From contig QGVH01000002.1 in NCBI GenBank assembly GCA_003242735.1, forward strand, positions 124,001 through 188,000: a stretch of 64,000 nucleotides of DNA. Direction: 5' to 3'. Below the pieces are notes generated by a model, which was not told the DNA's origin, made no database searches, and saw only the letters and a program-made list of their open reading frames with translations. Made by a program: the position numbers and the translations under genes. Source of the stretch: a bacterium. Lineage in GTDB: Bacteria; Gemmatimonadota; Gemmatimonadetes; Longimicrobiales; RSA9. Below, in pieces: positions 53,766 through 62,332 of this stretch; the stretch's first letter is position 1; the number at the start of each line of letters is the position of its first letter.

Positions 53766-55106
53766 TCAGGGTTCGCCGATCGTGTCCCGGCGCAGCGTGT
53801 CGCGGCGGGTCACCGTGTCCTGGACCGGCTGCGCGACAGGGTGGAGGCGTGTGGTGTCCGGGCCGAACGCGGCTCGCGACTGCGCCGGCAGCGTGTCGCG
53901 CCTCGTGGTGTCCGGCCGGACCCCGACCCCCGACGGCACCGGCGCCGTGTCCGCCCGCGTAGCGGCTGGCGGCGCGGCCTGCTGCCGCGGCTCGGGCGCC
54001 GGCTGCTGGCGAGGCCGGGGCGAGGTCTGTTGTTGCCCCGCGGGCGCGGGCTCCGTGGGCTGGCTGCTGGCCTGGCGCGTCGAGGATGCGCCGGCCTGCG
54101 CGGAGTCCTGCTCCGCCGGGGGCGCTGCGGCCGATGGCGGGCACCGGTGCTGGAAGATGGTGCGCCACTGGCTGCCGGCGCGGCCGACGGCGGCAAACCA
54201 CGTGTCCGCGACGCCGTAGTACTGCAGCAGCAGCTCGACCTGGCCATCCCGGTCCCAGTCGAGGTAGTCCACGAGCCGGGGCGCGGCCTTGCCGGTGCTG
54301 GCGTAGTCGTTGTACTCCGCGAACACGGGCTCGTAGCCGGACTGCGCCTGGGGCGTCGCGACGAAGAAGAGGGAGGAGCCGGCGTCGTCGAGGCCCGGGC
54401 CGAGCGTGTCGCCGACCAGGAACGTGGCCGCGAAGCCCGGCTCTTCCGAGCCCGCGATGGGGATCGGGGTGAGCTGGGCCATGGCGCGCTGCCAGTTGCC
54501 GGGCAGGGGCGCGGACCGGGCGCGGAGCAGGCGCTCGGCGAGGATGGGCGCGAGGACCTGCATGGCGCGCGTGGGTTGGGGCGCCGCCGCGGGCCGGGGC
54601 GGCGCGGGCGCATCCGTCTTGCGGAGTGCGAGGAACTCGGTGGCGTCGCCGGCGCCGGGGCCGAGCTCCATGATGCCCGTCACGCGTGGCACGCGGGGGC
54701 AGACGGATTCGGGCGGGACCTCGGCCGACTGGATGATGAACGTGCCGACGCGGGCGCCGGCGCGGAACAGGGCGAGCTCGTCGCCCGCGCGGTAGTGTTC
54801 CGCGATGAGGCGGTTGCCGTAGCGTTCCCAGTCGTCGGCCTCGAGGCGGCGCAGCGAGTCCCCGCTGATCTCGGCGATGGGGACGAGGGTCCCGATGCCG
54901 CCGCCCTGTGCGTGCACCAGGTGGAGCAGCGGCCCTTCGGGCAGCCGGTCCTCGCCCGGCTCTTCATCTGCGGGTCCGGCTTCCTGCTCTTTGGGCGGCG
55001 GCGGCACGAAGGCCAGCTCGGCGCCGCCCCACTGCACGTTGTCGCAGCCGGAGGCAGCGATTACAATCAGGCAGGCAGCCAACCGGAAGGGCGAACTCGC
55101 TCGCAT
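53766..55106 (-). CDS. Lipoprotein with Pro/Gln-rich region and RDT-repeat tail
   Basis: Predicted lipoprotein of 446 residues that I do not recognise. The signal LAACLIVIAASGCDNVQWGG puts Cys near residue 21. The middle 280 residues look globular and include FLVGDTLGPGLDDAGSSLFF and RLVDYLDWDRDGQVELLLQY, the latter resembling an FG-GAP/VCBS-like calcium site (DWDRDGQVE). From about 340 the chain is Pro/Gln/Ala-rich, and the last 70 residues repeat short [PR]DTTRRDTL-like units, ending RRDTLRRDTIGEP. The ATG at 55106 is set by the signal peptide. Confidence 0.7.
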   Translation of the reverse strand: MRASSPFRLAACLIVIAASGCDNVQWGGAELAFVPPPPKEQEAGPADEEPGEDRLPEGPLLHLVHAQGGGIGTLVPIAEISGDSLRRLEADDWERYGNRLIAEHYRAGDELALFRAGARVGTFIIQSAEVPPESVCPRVPRVTGIMELGPGAGDATEFLALRKTDAPAPPRPAAAPQPTRAMQVLAPILAERLLRARSAPLPGNWQRAMAQLTPIPIAGSEEPGFAATFLVGDTLGPGLDDAGSSLFFVATPQAQSGYEPVFAEYNDYASTGKAAPRLVDYLDWDRDGQVELLLQYYGVADTWFAAVGRAGSQWRTIFQHRCPPSAAAPPAEQDSAQAGASSTRQASSQPTEPAPAGQQQTSPRPRQQPAPEPRQQAAPPAATRADTAPVPSGVGVRPDTTRRDTLPAQSRAAFGPDTTRLHPVAQPVQDTVTRRDTLRRDTIGEP

Positions 55107-55167
55107 CTCGACTCCATGACGGGCCCGGCGCCCGGGTGCGGGGGCGCTGCAACGCTCGTATTCTCGC

Positions 55168-55196
55168 AACCTAGACCTGCAGCATCCAGCACGCAA
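55168..55196 (-). promoter_or_regulatory. Promoter of the RDT-repeat lipoprotein gene
   Basis: On the minus strand TTGCGT (55196-55191) and TAGGTT (55173-55168) are 17 bp apart, leaving about 55 bases of leader before ATG 55106. Confidence 0.45.
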
Positions 55197-55236
55197 CAGG
55201 TGTGACACCGGCAACGGCAGGATCGGAGCGACGGCC

Positions 55237-56262
55237 GTGGCGGGCGGCGCGGCAAGGCTGTTGACGCGGCTGCGGCGGCTCGCGCGCGAGCCGGGCAGTG
55301 GGTTCGCTTTGGTGGAGGCCGCGGACGCGGCGCCGCCGGTCGAGTACGATGAGGGGCTCACCGAAGCGGATGCGGAGGTGATCGAGGAGCCAGGCGGCAG
55401 GCTGCGTGCGATCCCGGTGGGCCCGCCGGCGGAGAGCCGGTTCACCTGCTTCCTGGACGGCATCCAGCGTGCGGCGGTTGCGCTCTATCACGGGCCGGTG
55501 CCGGTGGTGTACGCGTACGCCGCCGCGGTCGTGCGCATGCGGCGAGACCGTCGCATGGGCACGCTCCGGGCGGCTCCTGCATCCGGCTACGCGACGCGGT
55601 TCCTCGAGGAGCGGGAAGCGGCGTTCTTCCCGTTCCGGTACGTGGACCCCTCGACGGTGCGCGCTGCGCTGGACGGCGCGGGCGAGGTCATTGATACGGG
55701 GCCGGAGAAGCCCGACGAACCGCTGCCGCTGTTCCCGCCGCTGCTCCAGGCGCGAGCGGCGGCGCGGGTGAACCGGTGGCGCGAAGGGTTGGAGGCGGAG
55801 CTGGCGCGGCGGTGGATGGAGGCGGCGGGCGACGACGACGGCTGGCTGCTGGTGGACGGGAGTCTCACGCTGAGCGGCGAGCTGGCCGCGTGTCCGCGGG
55901 CGGTGGGCGTGATCAAGAGCCACCGCACCCGCTTCTTCGACGGCGATGACATGCGCACGGTGCTCGGGCTGGAAGCGGGTGAGCGGACGAGCGTGTTCCA
56001 GCCGGGCACGCGGAGGTTCACGCCGGTGCACTCGTGGTACCTGCGGTTGCGGCCGCGGGCGGGCCGGGATGTGTTCTGGGGCCTGGTCCGGGTGGAGGTG
56101 GCGGCGAGCGAACGGAGCGTCGAGCTGGCCGACGAGGTGAGCCGCTGGCTCCTGGCGGAGACGGCGCCGCTCGCGTTGCCCGATCCGCGCTGGGACCGGT
56201 TGCTGTATCCGATCCGCGACTGCGAGCAGTACCTGCGGGCGCGGGCGCCGCGCTGGAGCTAG
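55237..56262 (+). CDS. NurA-like nuclease domain protein
   Basis: Protein of 341 residues that matches the layout of NurA, the metal-dependent nuclease working with HerA in DNA-end resection. The first acidic motif is TCFLDGIQRAAVAL (Asp74), the second WLLVDGSLTLSGELAACPRA (Asp207), followed by VGVIKSHRTRFF, where NurA has its conserved Lys. The C-terminal HSWYLRLRPRAGRDVFWGLV RVEVA block fits the family's closing strands. Assignment rests on these motifs and on a HerA-like ATPase 3.3 kb downstream. Start GTG 55237. A flavin reductase gene follows after 4 bp. Confidence 0.65.
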   Translation: MAGGAARLLTRLRRLAREPGSGFALVEAADAAPPVEYDEGLTEADAEVIEEPGGRLRAIPVGPPAESRFTCFLDGIQRAAVALYHGPVPVVYAYAAAVVRMRRDRRMGTLRAAPASGYATRFLEEREAAFFPFRYVDPSTVRAALDGAGEVIDTGPEKPDEPLPLFPPLLQARAAARVNRWREGLEAELARRWMEAAGDDDGWLLVDGSLTLSGELAACPRAVGVIKSHRTRFFDGDDMRTVLGLEAGERTSVFQPGTRRFTPVHSWYLRLRPRAGRDVFWGLVRVEVAASERSVELADEVSRWLLAETAPLALPDPRWDRLLYPIRDCEQYLRARAPRWS

Positions 56263-56266
56263 GGGG

Positions 56267-56749
56267 ATGGCACTCGATCCGAGCGAGCTGCGCCGGGTGA
56301 TGGGCCACTTCGCGACGGGCGTGGCCGTGGTGACGGCGATGGATATGGAGGCGGGCCGGCCGTACGGGTTGACGGCGAACGCGGTGGCGTCCGTCTCGTT
56401 GGAGCCGCCGCTGGTGCTGGCGTGCGTGGAGAAGGGGTCGGACACGCACCCGCGGATCCGCGCTGCGCAGGGCTTCGCCATCAGCGTCCTGGCGGCGGAC
56501 CAGGAGGCGCTGGCGCGGCGGTTCGCGGGAGGGGATGCGGCGGAGAAGTTCCGGGGCGTGGCGTACCGGCGTGAGACGACCGGCGCGCCCGTGCTGGAGG
56601 GTGCGCTGGCCTGGTTGGACTGCCGGCTGTGGGCGGAGTACCCGGGCGGCGACCACACGATCTTCGTGGGCGAGGTGGTGGCGGGGGATGCGCGGGCGGG
56701 CGAGCCGCTGATCTTCTTCCGGAGCGGCTACGGCCGCTTCCAACCCTGA
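56267..56749 (+). CDS. Flavin reductase family protein
   Basis: FMN-binding split-barrel protein of 160 residues. Characteristic stretches are MGHFATGVAVVTAMDMEAGR, PYGLTANAVASVSLEPPLVL and, later, EYPGGDHTIFVGEVVAGDA. Such enzymes reduce free FMN with NAD(P)H for two-component monooxygenases, or bind FMN for other redox reactions. No obvious monooxygenase partner is next to it. It lies 4 bp after the NurA-like gene and 8 bp before the membrane-SDR gene. Confidence 0.9.
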   Translation: MALDPSELRRVMGHFATGVAVVTAMDMEAGRPYGLTANAVASVSLEPPLVLACVEKGSDTHPRIRAAQGFAISVLAADQEALARRFAGGDAAEKFRGVAYRRETTGAPVLEGALAWLDCRLWAEYPGGDHTIFVGEVVAGDARAGEPLIFFRSGYGRFQP

Positions 56750-56757
56750 GCGGCAGG

Positions 56758-58053
56758 GTGCTGGGCCGGTTCGGGGCGGCGGCGAGCGCGGCGCTGCTGG
56801 GGCTCGCGCTGGGGACGGCTGCCCAGACGAGCGCCGCACTGCTGCTCTACACCACGGAGGGGCTGCTCGCCGCGGCCGGGATGCTGGTCTCGGTGGTGCT
56901 GGCGGGCGTCGCGGCCGGCCTGTGGGCGGGGTGGCCGGGGGGCCGGGGCCGGGCGGGCTGGCGCTGGGTGCTGGCGGTCCTCTCCTTCGGGCTCGCCGCG
57001 GTCTTCGCGGCGTTGTGGGACGCCACGCCGGGGCTGCGGGCCGCGGCGGTGGGGCGGGGAGCCGCGGTGCTGCTGCTGCTCGCGCACCCCGCCTACGCCG
57101 CGGGCTCGCTGCTCGCAGCGTTGACGGCGGGTGGCGCGAGGGGCCACGACGGCGGGAGCGCCGCCGCGGGCGTCGCGCTGGGCATGCTCCTGGGCGCCGC
57201 GGCCGGCGTCGTGCTGGCGGCCGGGACGCTCATCCCGCACTTCGACCCGGGCCCCGTCCTGCTGGGCTGCGGCCTCGCGGCGACGGGCGGCGCCGCGCTG
57301 CACGCTGCGCTGGGGCCGGAGACGGATGGCGGAGGGGGAGTCATGCAGGGCAAGGTCGTGTTGATCACGGGTGTCGGCCGCCGCGGGCAGGTCGGCTACG
57401 CCCTCGCCGAAGCGTTCCTGGCCGAGGGCGCGCGGCTGGTGGTGACGAGCCGGTCCGCCGAGGTCGAACAGGCCGCCCGCGAGCTGGGCAACCGAGGCGA
57501 GGTGCTCGCCGTCTCCGCGGACCTGACGCGGCCCGAGGAGGTGGACACGCTGATGAGCGCCGTGCGGGAGCGCTACGGGCGGCTCGACGTCGTCGTCAAC
57601 GCCGCCGGCGGCCTCAGGGTGATCAAGCCGCTCGCGGAAACCACGCCCGAGGAGTGGGACGACGAGGTGGACCGCAACGCGCGCACCGCGTTCCTCGTCA
57701 GCCGCGCGGCGCTGCCGCTGCTCCGTGAATCGCGCGGCGCGATCATCAACTTCGCCTCGCCGGCGGGCGAGCGGGCGGCGGCGCGGCTGGGCGCGTACAG
57801 CGCGGGCAAGGCGGGCGTGATCGCGCTCACGCGCGCCCTGGCGCTCGAGGAGAAGCGGTACGGCGTGCGGGTCAACGCCGTCGCGCCCGGGATGATCGAC
57901 ACGGAAGACAACCGCCGGAGCGTCGAGGATCCCACGAAGGTGAAGTGGGTGACGCGCGAGGAGGTCGCCCGCGTGGTGCTGTTCCTCGCGAGCGAGGCCT
58001 CCTCGGGCATCTCCGGCGAGACGATCCGCGTGATGGGCGAAGGGCTGGGCTGA
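56758..58053 (+). CDS. Membrane-domain/short-chain dehydrogenase fusion, with likely internal SDR start
   Basis: One uninterrupted frame of 431 residues. The first 190 residues are hydrophobic, with about six membrane segments (ASAALLGLALGTAAQTSAAL ... GVALGMLLGAAAGVVLAAGT), similar in style to the membrane half of spermidine-synthase-like proteins. The remainder is a complete [53 protein letters not shown] with the YSAGK active site. An ATG at 57343 with an excellent site GGAGGGGGAGTC would give the 236-residue SDR alone. So either a fusion, or two products from one frame. No stop separates them. Confidence 0.75.
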   Translation: MLGRFGAAASAALLGLALGTAAQTSAALLLYTTEGLLAAAGMLVSVVLAGVAAGLWAGWPGGRGRAGWRWVLAVLSFGLAAVFAALWDATPGLRAAAVGRGAAVLLLLAHPAYAAGSLLAALTAGGARGHDGGSAAAGVALGMLLGAAAGVVLAAGTLIPHFDPGPVLLGCGLAATGGAALHAALGPETDGGGGVMQGKVVLITGVGRRGQVGYALAEAFLAEGARLVVTSRSAEVEQAARELGNRGEVLAVSADLTRPEEVDTLMSAVRERYGRLDVVVNAAGGLRVIKPLAETTPEEWDDEVDRNARTAFLVSRAALPLLRESRGAIINFASPAGERAAARLGAYSAGKAGVIALTRALALEEKRYGVRVNAVAPGMIDTEDNRRSVEDPTKVKWVTREEVARVVLFLASEASSGISGETIRVMGEGLG

Positions 58054-58079
58054 GCGTCTCGCCGCGCGGTCCGTCGCGG

Positions 58080-58373
58080 ATGGAGACGGCCGGGGTATGG
58101 GCCGCCTTCAGGTCCAGAGTGAGGACCTGGCCCAGGGCGACGTCCACCTGGATCGCATCGGGCGCGGCCGGCGGCGTGGCCGCGGAGCCGGCCGGGGGCG
58201 GCACGCGGTCCCGGGCGCTCGGCGCCGGCACCTGGGAGGCGCGGCTGCCCCTGGCGCCGGGCGTGTACCGGGTGAACCTGCGGGTGGACGGCGGCCCGTG
58301 GATCGTGCCGCCCGGGCTGCCGTCGGTCGTGGACGAGTTCGGCGGCGCAGTGGGGATCCTGACGATCGAGTGA
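58080..58373 (+). CDS. Short protein ending in a CBM48/AMPK-type glycogen-binding segment
   Basis: A 97-residue frame. Only the last 55 residues are family-like: GTWEARLPLAPGVYRVNLRV, then DGGPWIVPPGLPSVVDEFGG and VGILTIE, which is the end of an AMPK/isoamylase-type carbohydrate-binding domain. The first 40 residues are Arg/Ala-rich and unlike the start of that domain. A complete domain is about 85-90 residues, so this may be a truncated gene. It stands 26 bp after the SDR stop. Confidence 0.5.
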   Translation: METAGVWAAFRSRVRTWPRATSTWIASGAAGGVAAEPAGGGTRSRALGAGTWEARLPLAPGVYRVNLRVDGGPWIVPPGLPSVVDEFGGAVGILTIE

Positions 58374-58386
58374 GGCCGCGCAGCGC

Positions 58387-59139
58387 TCAGTCCGCGCCCA
58401 GCGGCTGGATCGCGGCCGAGCGCTGCCGGTCCGGCGCGACGCGGCCGGGCGCCGCGAGCCGTCGCACGGCCTTGAGGCCGATCGAGGCCACGTGGATGAA
58501 GGGCGACGCCGTCGTGAGGCCGACCGGCGTCCCCTGAGCGAGCGCGCGGAGCAGGCCGTCGGGGCCGTCGAACGCCGGCACCTCGGTGAACGCGCGGCCG
58601 ATCTCGTGCGCGAAGTGCGCGTCCGTCGACGCAGCAGCGGCGACGCCGCGCGCCCGTGCAGCCTCCAGCGCGCGCCGGTTCCAGGGCGGGTAGAACGCGC
58701 GGGAGTTGAACACCTCCACGATGTCCGCGACGGCCATCGCGCGCGCGGCGTGCCACCGCGAGCGCCACGCGTAGGCGTAGGGGTGCGGCGCATAGACCAG
58801 GCCGCCCTGGGCGCGGATGCGCTCCACCGTTTCCTCGAGGGGCAGGTCCTGGGGGATCCGCTCCGTCAGGAACAACCCGATCAGCTCCGTCTTCCCCTCG
58901 CACCGGATCTCCTCGCCCACGATCACGTGTTCGGGCGCGTACGCGCGCGCCTCGAGCGCGCCCTCGATCTCGCCGTGGTCCGTCACGGCAATGCGATCGA
59001 GGCCCGCCTCGAGCGCACGCTCCACCAGCTCCCTCGGCGACATGGCCGCATCCGGCGAGAAGCGGGTGTGGGCGTGGAGATCGATCCGGAGCCACGTCGG
59101 CTCTCTCGTCTCGCTCGGCTTCATCGGCGACAGACCCAT
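58387..59139 (-). CDS. PHP-domain metal-dependent phosphoesterase
   Basis: Protein of 250 residues with the trinuclear metal site of PHP enzymes. Motifs in order are RIDLHAHTRFSPDAAMSPRE, DRIAVTDHGEIEGAL, VGEEIRCEGKTELIGLFL, YAPHPYAY, EVFNSRAF and STDAHFAHEIGRAFTEV. Stand-alone PHP proteins hydrolyse nucleotides or short oligonucleotides. The start can be ATG 59139 or ATG 59124; neither has a clear ribosome site. It is transcribed away from the HerA-like gene. Confidence 0.9.
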   Translation of the reverse strand: MGLSPMKPSETREPTWLRIDLHAHTRFSPDAAMSPRELVERALEAGLDRIAVTDHGEIEGALEARAYAPEHVIVGEEIRCEGKTELIGLFLTERIPQDLPLEETVERIRAQGGLVYAPHPYAYAWRSRWHAARAMAVADIVEVFNSRAFYPPWNRRALEAARARGVAAAASTDAHFAHEIGRAFTEVPAFDGPDGLLRALAQGTPVGLTTASPFIHVASIGLKAVRRLAAPGRVAPDRQRSAAIQPLGAD

Positions 59140-59545
59140 CCGGTTTTTTCGCGGTGGCTTCACCCCGGGGCCGCCGGGCGGCGGGCAGCGGCGCGCGGGA
59201 TCCCCAGCGACGGGTTCGTGGTGCCGCAGTTCGGGAGACAGTCCGGTCGGCCACCCGTACCGCAACCCAGCCCAGACGTGCAGTGCAAGAATAGTGCAAC
59301 CGTGCGGCGGCCCTACGGCGCGTCGGAGTGCCCCGGTGCGCGACCTCCCTTCGCGGCCGCGGGAAATGTTTGCACCCGCGCGAGCACGCGCGGGCGCACA
59401 GTGAGCCGAACGGCGGCCGCGCGTTCGCTGGCCGCGGTCCGGGGCCCCGCATAGATTGCGCTCCCGGGGGCGCCGCACGGGAATACGGCGGCGCCCGGTG
59501 AGTGTTCCGCTGCATCCCGTCTCCACAGGCAAGGCAGCGAGAGCG
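59140..59545. other. Divergent intergenic region between the PHP and HerA-like genes
   Basis: This 406-bp region must hold both promoters, but none matches the TTG/TAnnnT pattern well; TAGATT occurs at 59453-59458. It contains a close repeat AGTGCAAGAATAGTGCAA (59280-59297) and a perfect 8-bp hairpin CCCGCGCG/CGCGCGGG (59375-59394). No coding signal. Confidence 0.4.
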
Positions 59546-61483
59546 ATGCGAGAGGCACCCGTCGGCCGCGTGGTGGGCACGGAGCGCCGGCCCAACACGC
59601 CGCACGAGTTCCACTTCTGGACCGCGGAGCAGTCCGCGGTCGGGATCGGCGCGCTGGTTCGCGTGGATGTGGGCGGTCCGCAGCCGCGCCGGGTGTACGG
59701 CGTGGTCGTGGATGGGGCGAGCTACACCGACCTCGAGACGCCGCTCCACGACTACATCGGGCTGGAGGGCGACCCCGCGATGACGGTGCCCGCGCCCACG
59801 GAGCGGCCGGAGATCCGGCTGTACACGGCGGCGGTGCTCAGGCACGAGCCGCCGGAGCCGCTCCAGCCCGTGTCCGCGGGGCCGGTCTACCTCGCCACGG
59901 ATGAAGACGTGCGCGTCGCGCTGCGCATGGACGCGTACGCGAAGCCGGGCGGCACGGCGATCCCGGTGGGGCTCTACACGACGGGCGGGCTCGAGGCGCC
60001 GATCTATCTGGACGCCGATTTCCTGCTGGGCCCCGAGGCGGCGCACCTGAACATCACGGGTGTGAGCGGCCTGGCGACCAAGACCTCCGCCGTCCTGTTC
60101 CTGCTGGCGAGCATCTTCGAGCACCTGCCGCCGAGCAAGGGCAGCGTCGCGGCGCTGTGCTTCAACGTGAAGGGGCCGGACCTGCTGTTCCTCGACCAGC
60201 CGGGCGAGCTGACGGAGGAGGACCGGCGCATGTACGAGCGGCTGGGCGTGCCGCCCGAGCCGTTCAAGAACGTCCACTACTACGCGCCGTACAAGCCGGA
60301 CGGCTACAACCTGAACACGCTGCGCACCCACGAGGCGCTGACCCACAACGTCTCGCCGCTGGTCTGGGGACTGGAGCAGATCCTGAAGTTCGCCGAGGTG
60401 CTGCTCACCCGCGAGGACGTGGACGCCAAGGCGGACGCGCTGATCGAGTTCATCCGCGAGCGCGTGGTGGGGCGCGAGATGGGGCCCGAACAGGGCGTGA
60501 CGCGCCACCATCTCGTACGCACGTTCCAGGACCTGGAGGATTGGTTCGAGGACGTGCTGTGGACGTGCGAGCAGAACAGCCGCGAGAACTGGCGCACGCA
60601 CCACGTCGCGACGATCCGCAAGGTGCGCAACCGGCTGCTCAACCTGTCCACGCGCGCGAAGGGGCTGGTCTCGAACGACGCAACGGTGAGCGATCTGCCG
60701 TGGGGCGCGTTCCAGGACCGGCACCTGTACGTGATCGACGTCGCGAACGTCGAGCCGGAGGCGCAGGACCTGATCTTCGCACGGGTCGTGACGGAGGCGC
60801 GGGAACGGCTCGAGCGCAAGGCGCTGGGGGTGGACCACCTGATCGTCTTCGTGGACGAATTGAACAAGTACGCGCCGGCGGATGGGCACGACACCTACGT
60901 CCGCAAGATGCTGCTGGACGTGAGCGAGCGCGGCCGCTACCTCGGGCTGGTGTTGTTCGGGGCGCAGCAGTTCCGCAGTCAGGTGCACAAGCGCGTGGTG
61001 GGCAACGCCGGCACCGGGCTCTACGGGCGGATGGACATGGACGAGCTGGCGACGCCCGGTTACAGCGTGCTCTCGCCGGCGACGAAGTCGAAGCTCGCGA
61101 CGCTGAGCAAGGGTGAGCTGATGGTGCGGCACCCGCACTTCACGCAGCCCATCTTCGTGCGCTTCCCGCGCCCCGCGGCGCTGACGGGGCGACAGGGCGT
61201 GGAGCGCTTCGCGCCGGAGGCGGATCTGCCGTTGGAGGAGGCGGTCGTGCGGCAGCTCCGGCGGCTGGACCGTCGCATCCCGGTCACCGAGGTGAAGGAC
61301 CTGATCGCCGGGCGCGACGAGGCCGAGGTGCTGACGGCGTTGCACCGCACCCAGCAGGTCAAGCCCGCGGACGTGCTGGCGTTCTTCCGGAGCTGCCTCA
61401 AGAAGAAGGTCCCGCGCCAGGTCGTGCCGGCCGGAGGGGCGCCGCACCGTGGCGTGCCGGTGGTGGACGACCCGTATGCGTGA
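59546..61483 (+). CDS. HerA-like DNA-translocating ATPase
   Basis: AAA+/FtsK-HerA superfamily ATPase of 645 residues. An N-terminal HAS-barrel-like region (VGRVVGTERRPNTPHEFHFW ... IGALVRVDVG) comes first. Walker A is altered: GVSGLATKTSAVLFLLASIF at residue 172 onward has Ala-Thr-Lys-Thr in place of Gly-Lys-Thr. Walker B is LIVFVDELNKYAP (Asp437, Glu438). Sensor-like GLVLFGAQQFRSQVHKRVVG follows. HerA hexamers pump DNA for the NurA nuclease, and a NurA-like gene lies 3.3 kb upstream. The ATG at 59546 begins the conserved part. Confidence 0.8.
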   Translation: MREAPVGRVVGTERRPNTPHEFHFWTAEQSAVGIGALVRVDVGGPQPRRVYGVVVDGASYTDLETPLHDYIGLEGDPAMTVPAPTERPEIRLYTAAVLRHEPPEPLQPVSAGPVYLATDEDVRVALRMDAYAKPGGTAIPVGLYTTGGLEAPIYLDADFLLGPEAAHLNITGVSGLATKTSAVLFLLASIFEHLPPSKGSVAALCFNVKGPDLLFLDQPGELTEEDRRMYERLGVPPEPFKNVHYYAPYKPDGYNLNTLRTHEALTHNVSPLVWGLEQILKFAEVLLTREDVDAKADALIEFIRERVVGREMGPEQGVTRHHLVRTFQDLEDWFEDVLWTCEQNSRENWRTHHVATIRKVRNRLLNLSTRAKGLVSNDATVSDLPWGAFQDRHLYVIDVANVEPEAQDLIFARVVTEARERLERKALGVDHLIVFVDELNKYAPADGHDTYVRKMLLDVSERGRYLGLVLFGAQQFRSQVHKRVVGNAGTGLYGRMDMDELATPGYSVLSPATKSKLATLSKGELMVRHPHFTQPIFVRFPRPAALTGRQGVERFAPEADLPLEEAVVRQLRRLDRRIPVTEVKDLIAGRDEAEVLTALHRTQQVKPADVLAFFRSCLKKKVPRQVVPAGGAPHRGVPVVDDPYA

Positions 61484-61572
61484 GGTCCCTGTCGGGAGGG
61501 CCAGGGCGCGGGTGGGAGCGTTGCAGACAGACGCCTGCGTGACGCGACACGCCCGATAGACCCCGATCGACG

Positions 61573-62163
61573 ATGTCGTCCGATCGATCCGAGCCGGCAC
61601 CGTTCGATGCCGCCTCGCCGGTCCACGAATGGATCGAGCGGGTGTTCCGGCAACATTACGCCGAGCTGTGCACGTTCGTGGCCGGCCTCACGGGATCTGT
61701 GGAGGGGGCGGAGGACGTGGTGCACGACGTCTTCCTGGCCATCTGGCGTGCGCCGGAGCGGTGGCTGGAGGCCGGCGACGCGCTGCGGCCGATGCTGTAC
61801 GTCGCTGCACGCAACCGTGCGCTGGACGTGCTCAGGTGGCGCCGCGTGCGGGAGCGGTACGCCGAGCGGGTCGCGCTCCAGGCGGCCGCCGCTCCCGCGG
61901 ATCCGGAAGAGGTGCTGGCGCAGCGTGAGATCGAGCGCGCCTTCGATGCGGCGGTGGCGGGCCTGTCCGCCCGCATGCGGGAGATCTACCTGCTGCACCG
62001 GCTGGAGGGCCTGACGTACCGCGAGATCGCCGATCGGCTCGGCATCTCGGTGAAGACGGTCGAAGTGCAGATGGGCCGAGCGTTGAAGAAGCTGCGGGAG
62101 CAGTTGGCCGTGCTGGTCGAGGACGAGCGCCGGCCGCCGTCCCGGGCCGGGCCTGCGCCGTGA
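61573..62163 (+). CDS. ECF sigma-70 factor of the second SusC locus
   Basis: Extracytoplasmic-function sigma factor of 196 residues. Region 2 lies at about 18-85 (VFRQHYAELCTFVAGLTGSV, EDVVHDVFLAIWRAPERWLE) and region 4 at about 130-185 (LSARMREIYLLHRLEGLTYR, IADRLGISVKTVEVQMGRAL). It heads a sigma, FecR, SusC order like the one at 14.4 kb. The two sigma factors differ clearly in sequence, so they should serve separate receptors. Confidence 0.93.
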   Translation: MSSDRSEPAPFDAASPVHEWIERVFRQHYAELCTFVAGLTGSVEGAEDVVHDVFLAIWRAPERWLEAGDALRPMLYVAARNRALDVLRWRRVRERYAERVALQAAAAPADPEEVLAQREIERAFDAAVAGLSARMREIYLLHRLEGLTYREIADRLGISVKTVEVQMGRALKKLREQLAVLVEDERRPPSRAGPAP

Positions 62164-62332
62164 CCCGCCGTGGGGCGGCGTCGCCCGTGGAGCCCCGACC
62201 CCGCCGCTCGACGTCGCCGCCGGGTTTCCTCACGAGCTCCCCTCCCGGAGGCCGTTTCCCCGCCCGACCGATCCCCCACGCCCCCTGTAAGGGTGCCTCG
62301 CCGTCTCGGTCGTTGCCTAGGAGTGAGCGCAC

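Noticed and set aside
57872..61600. Minus-strand open frame of 1242 codons across the PHP and HerA-like genes
   Set aside because: Composition is Arg/His/Asp/Val-rich filler; the PHP and HerA-like frames have full catalytic motifs.
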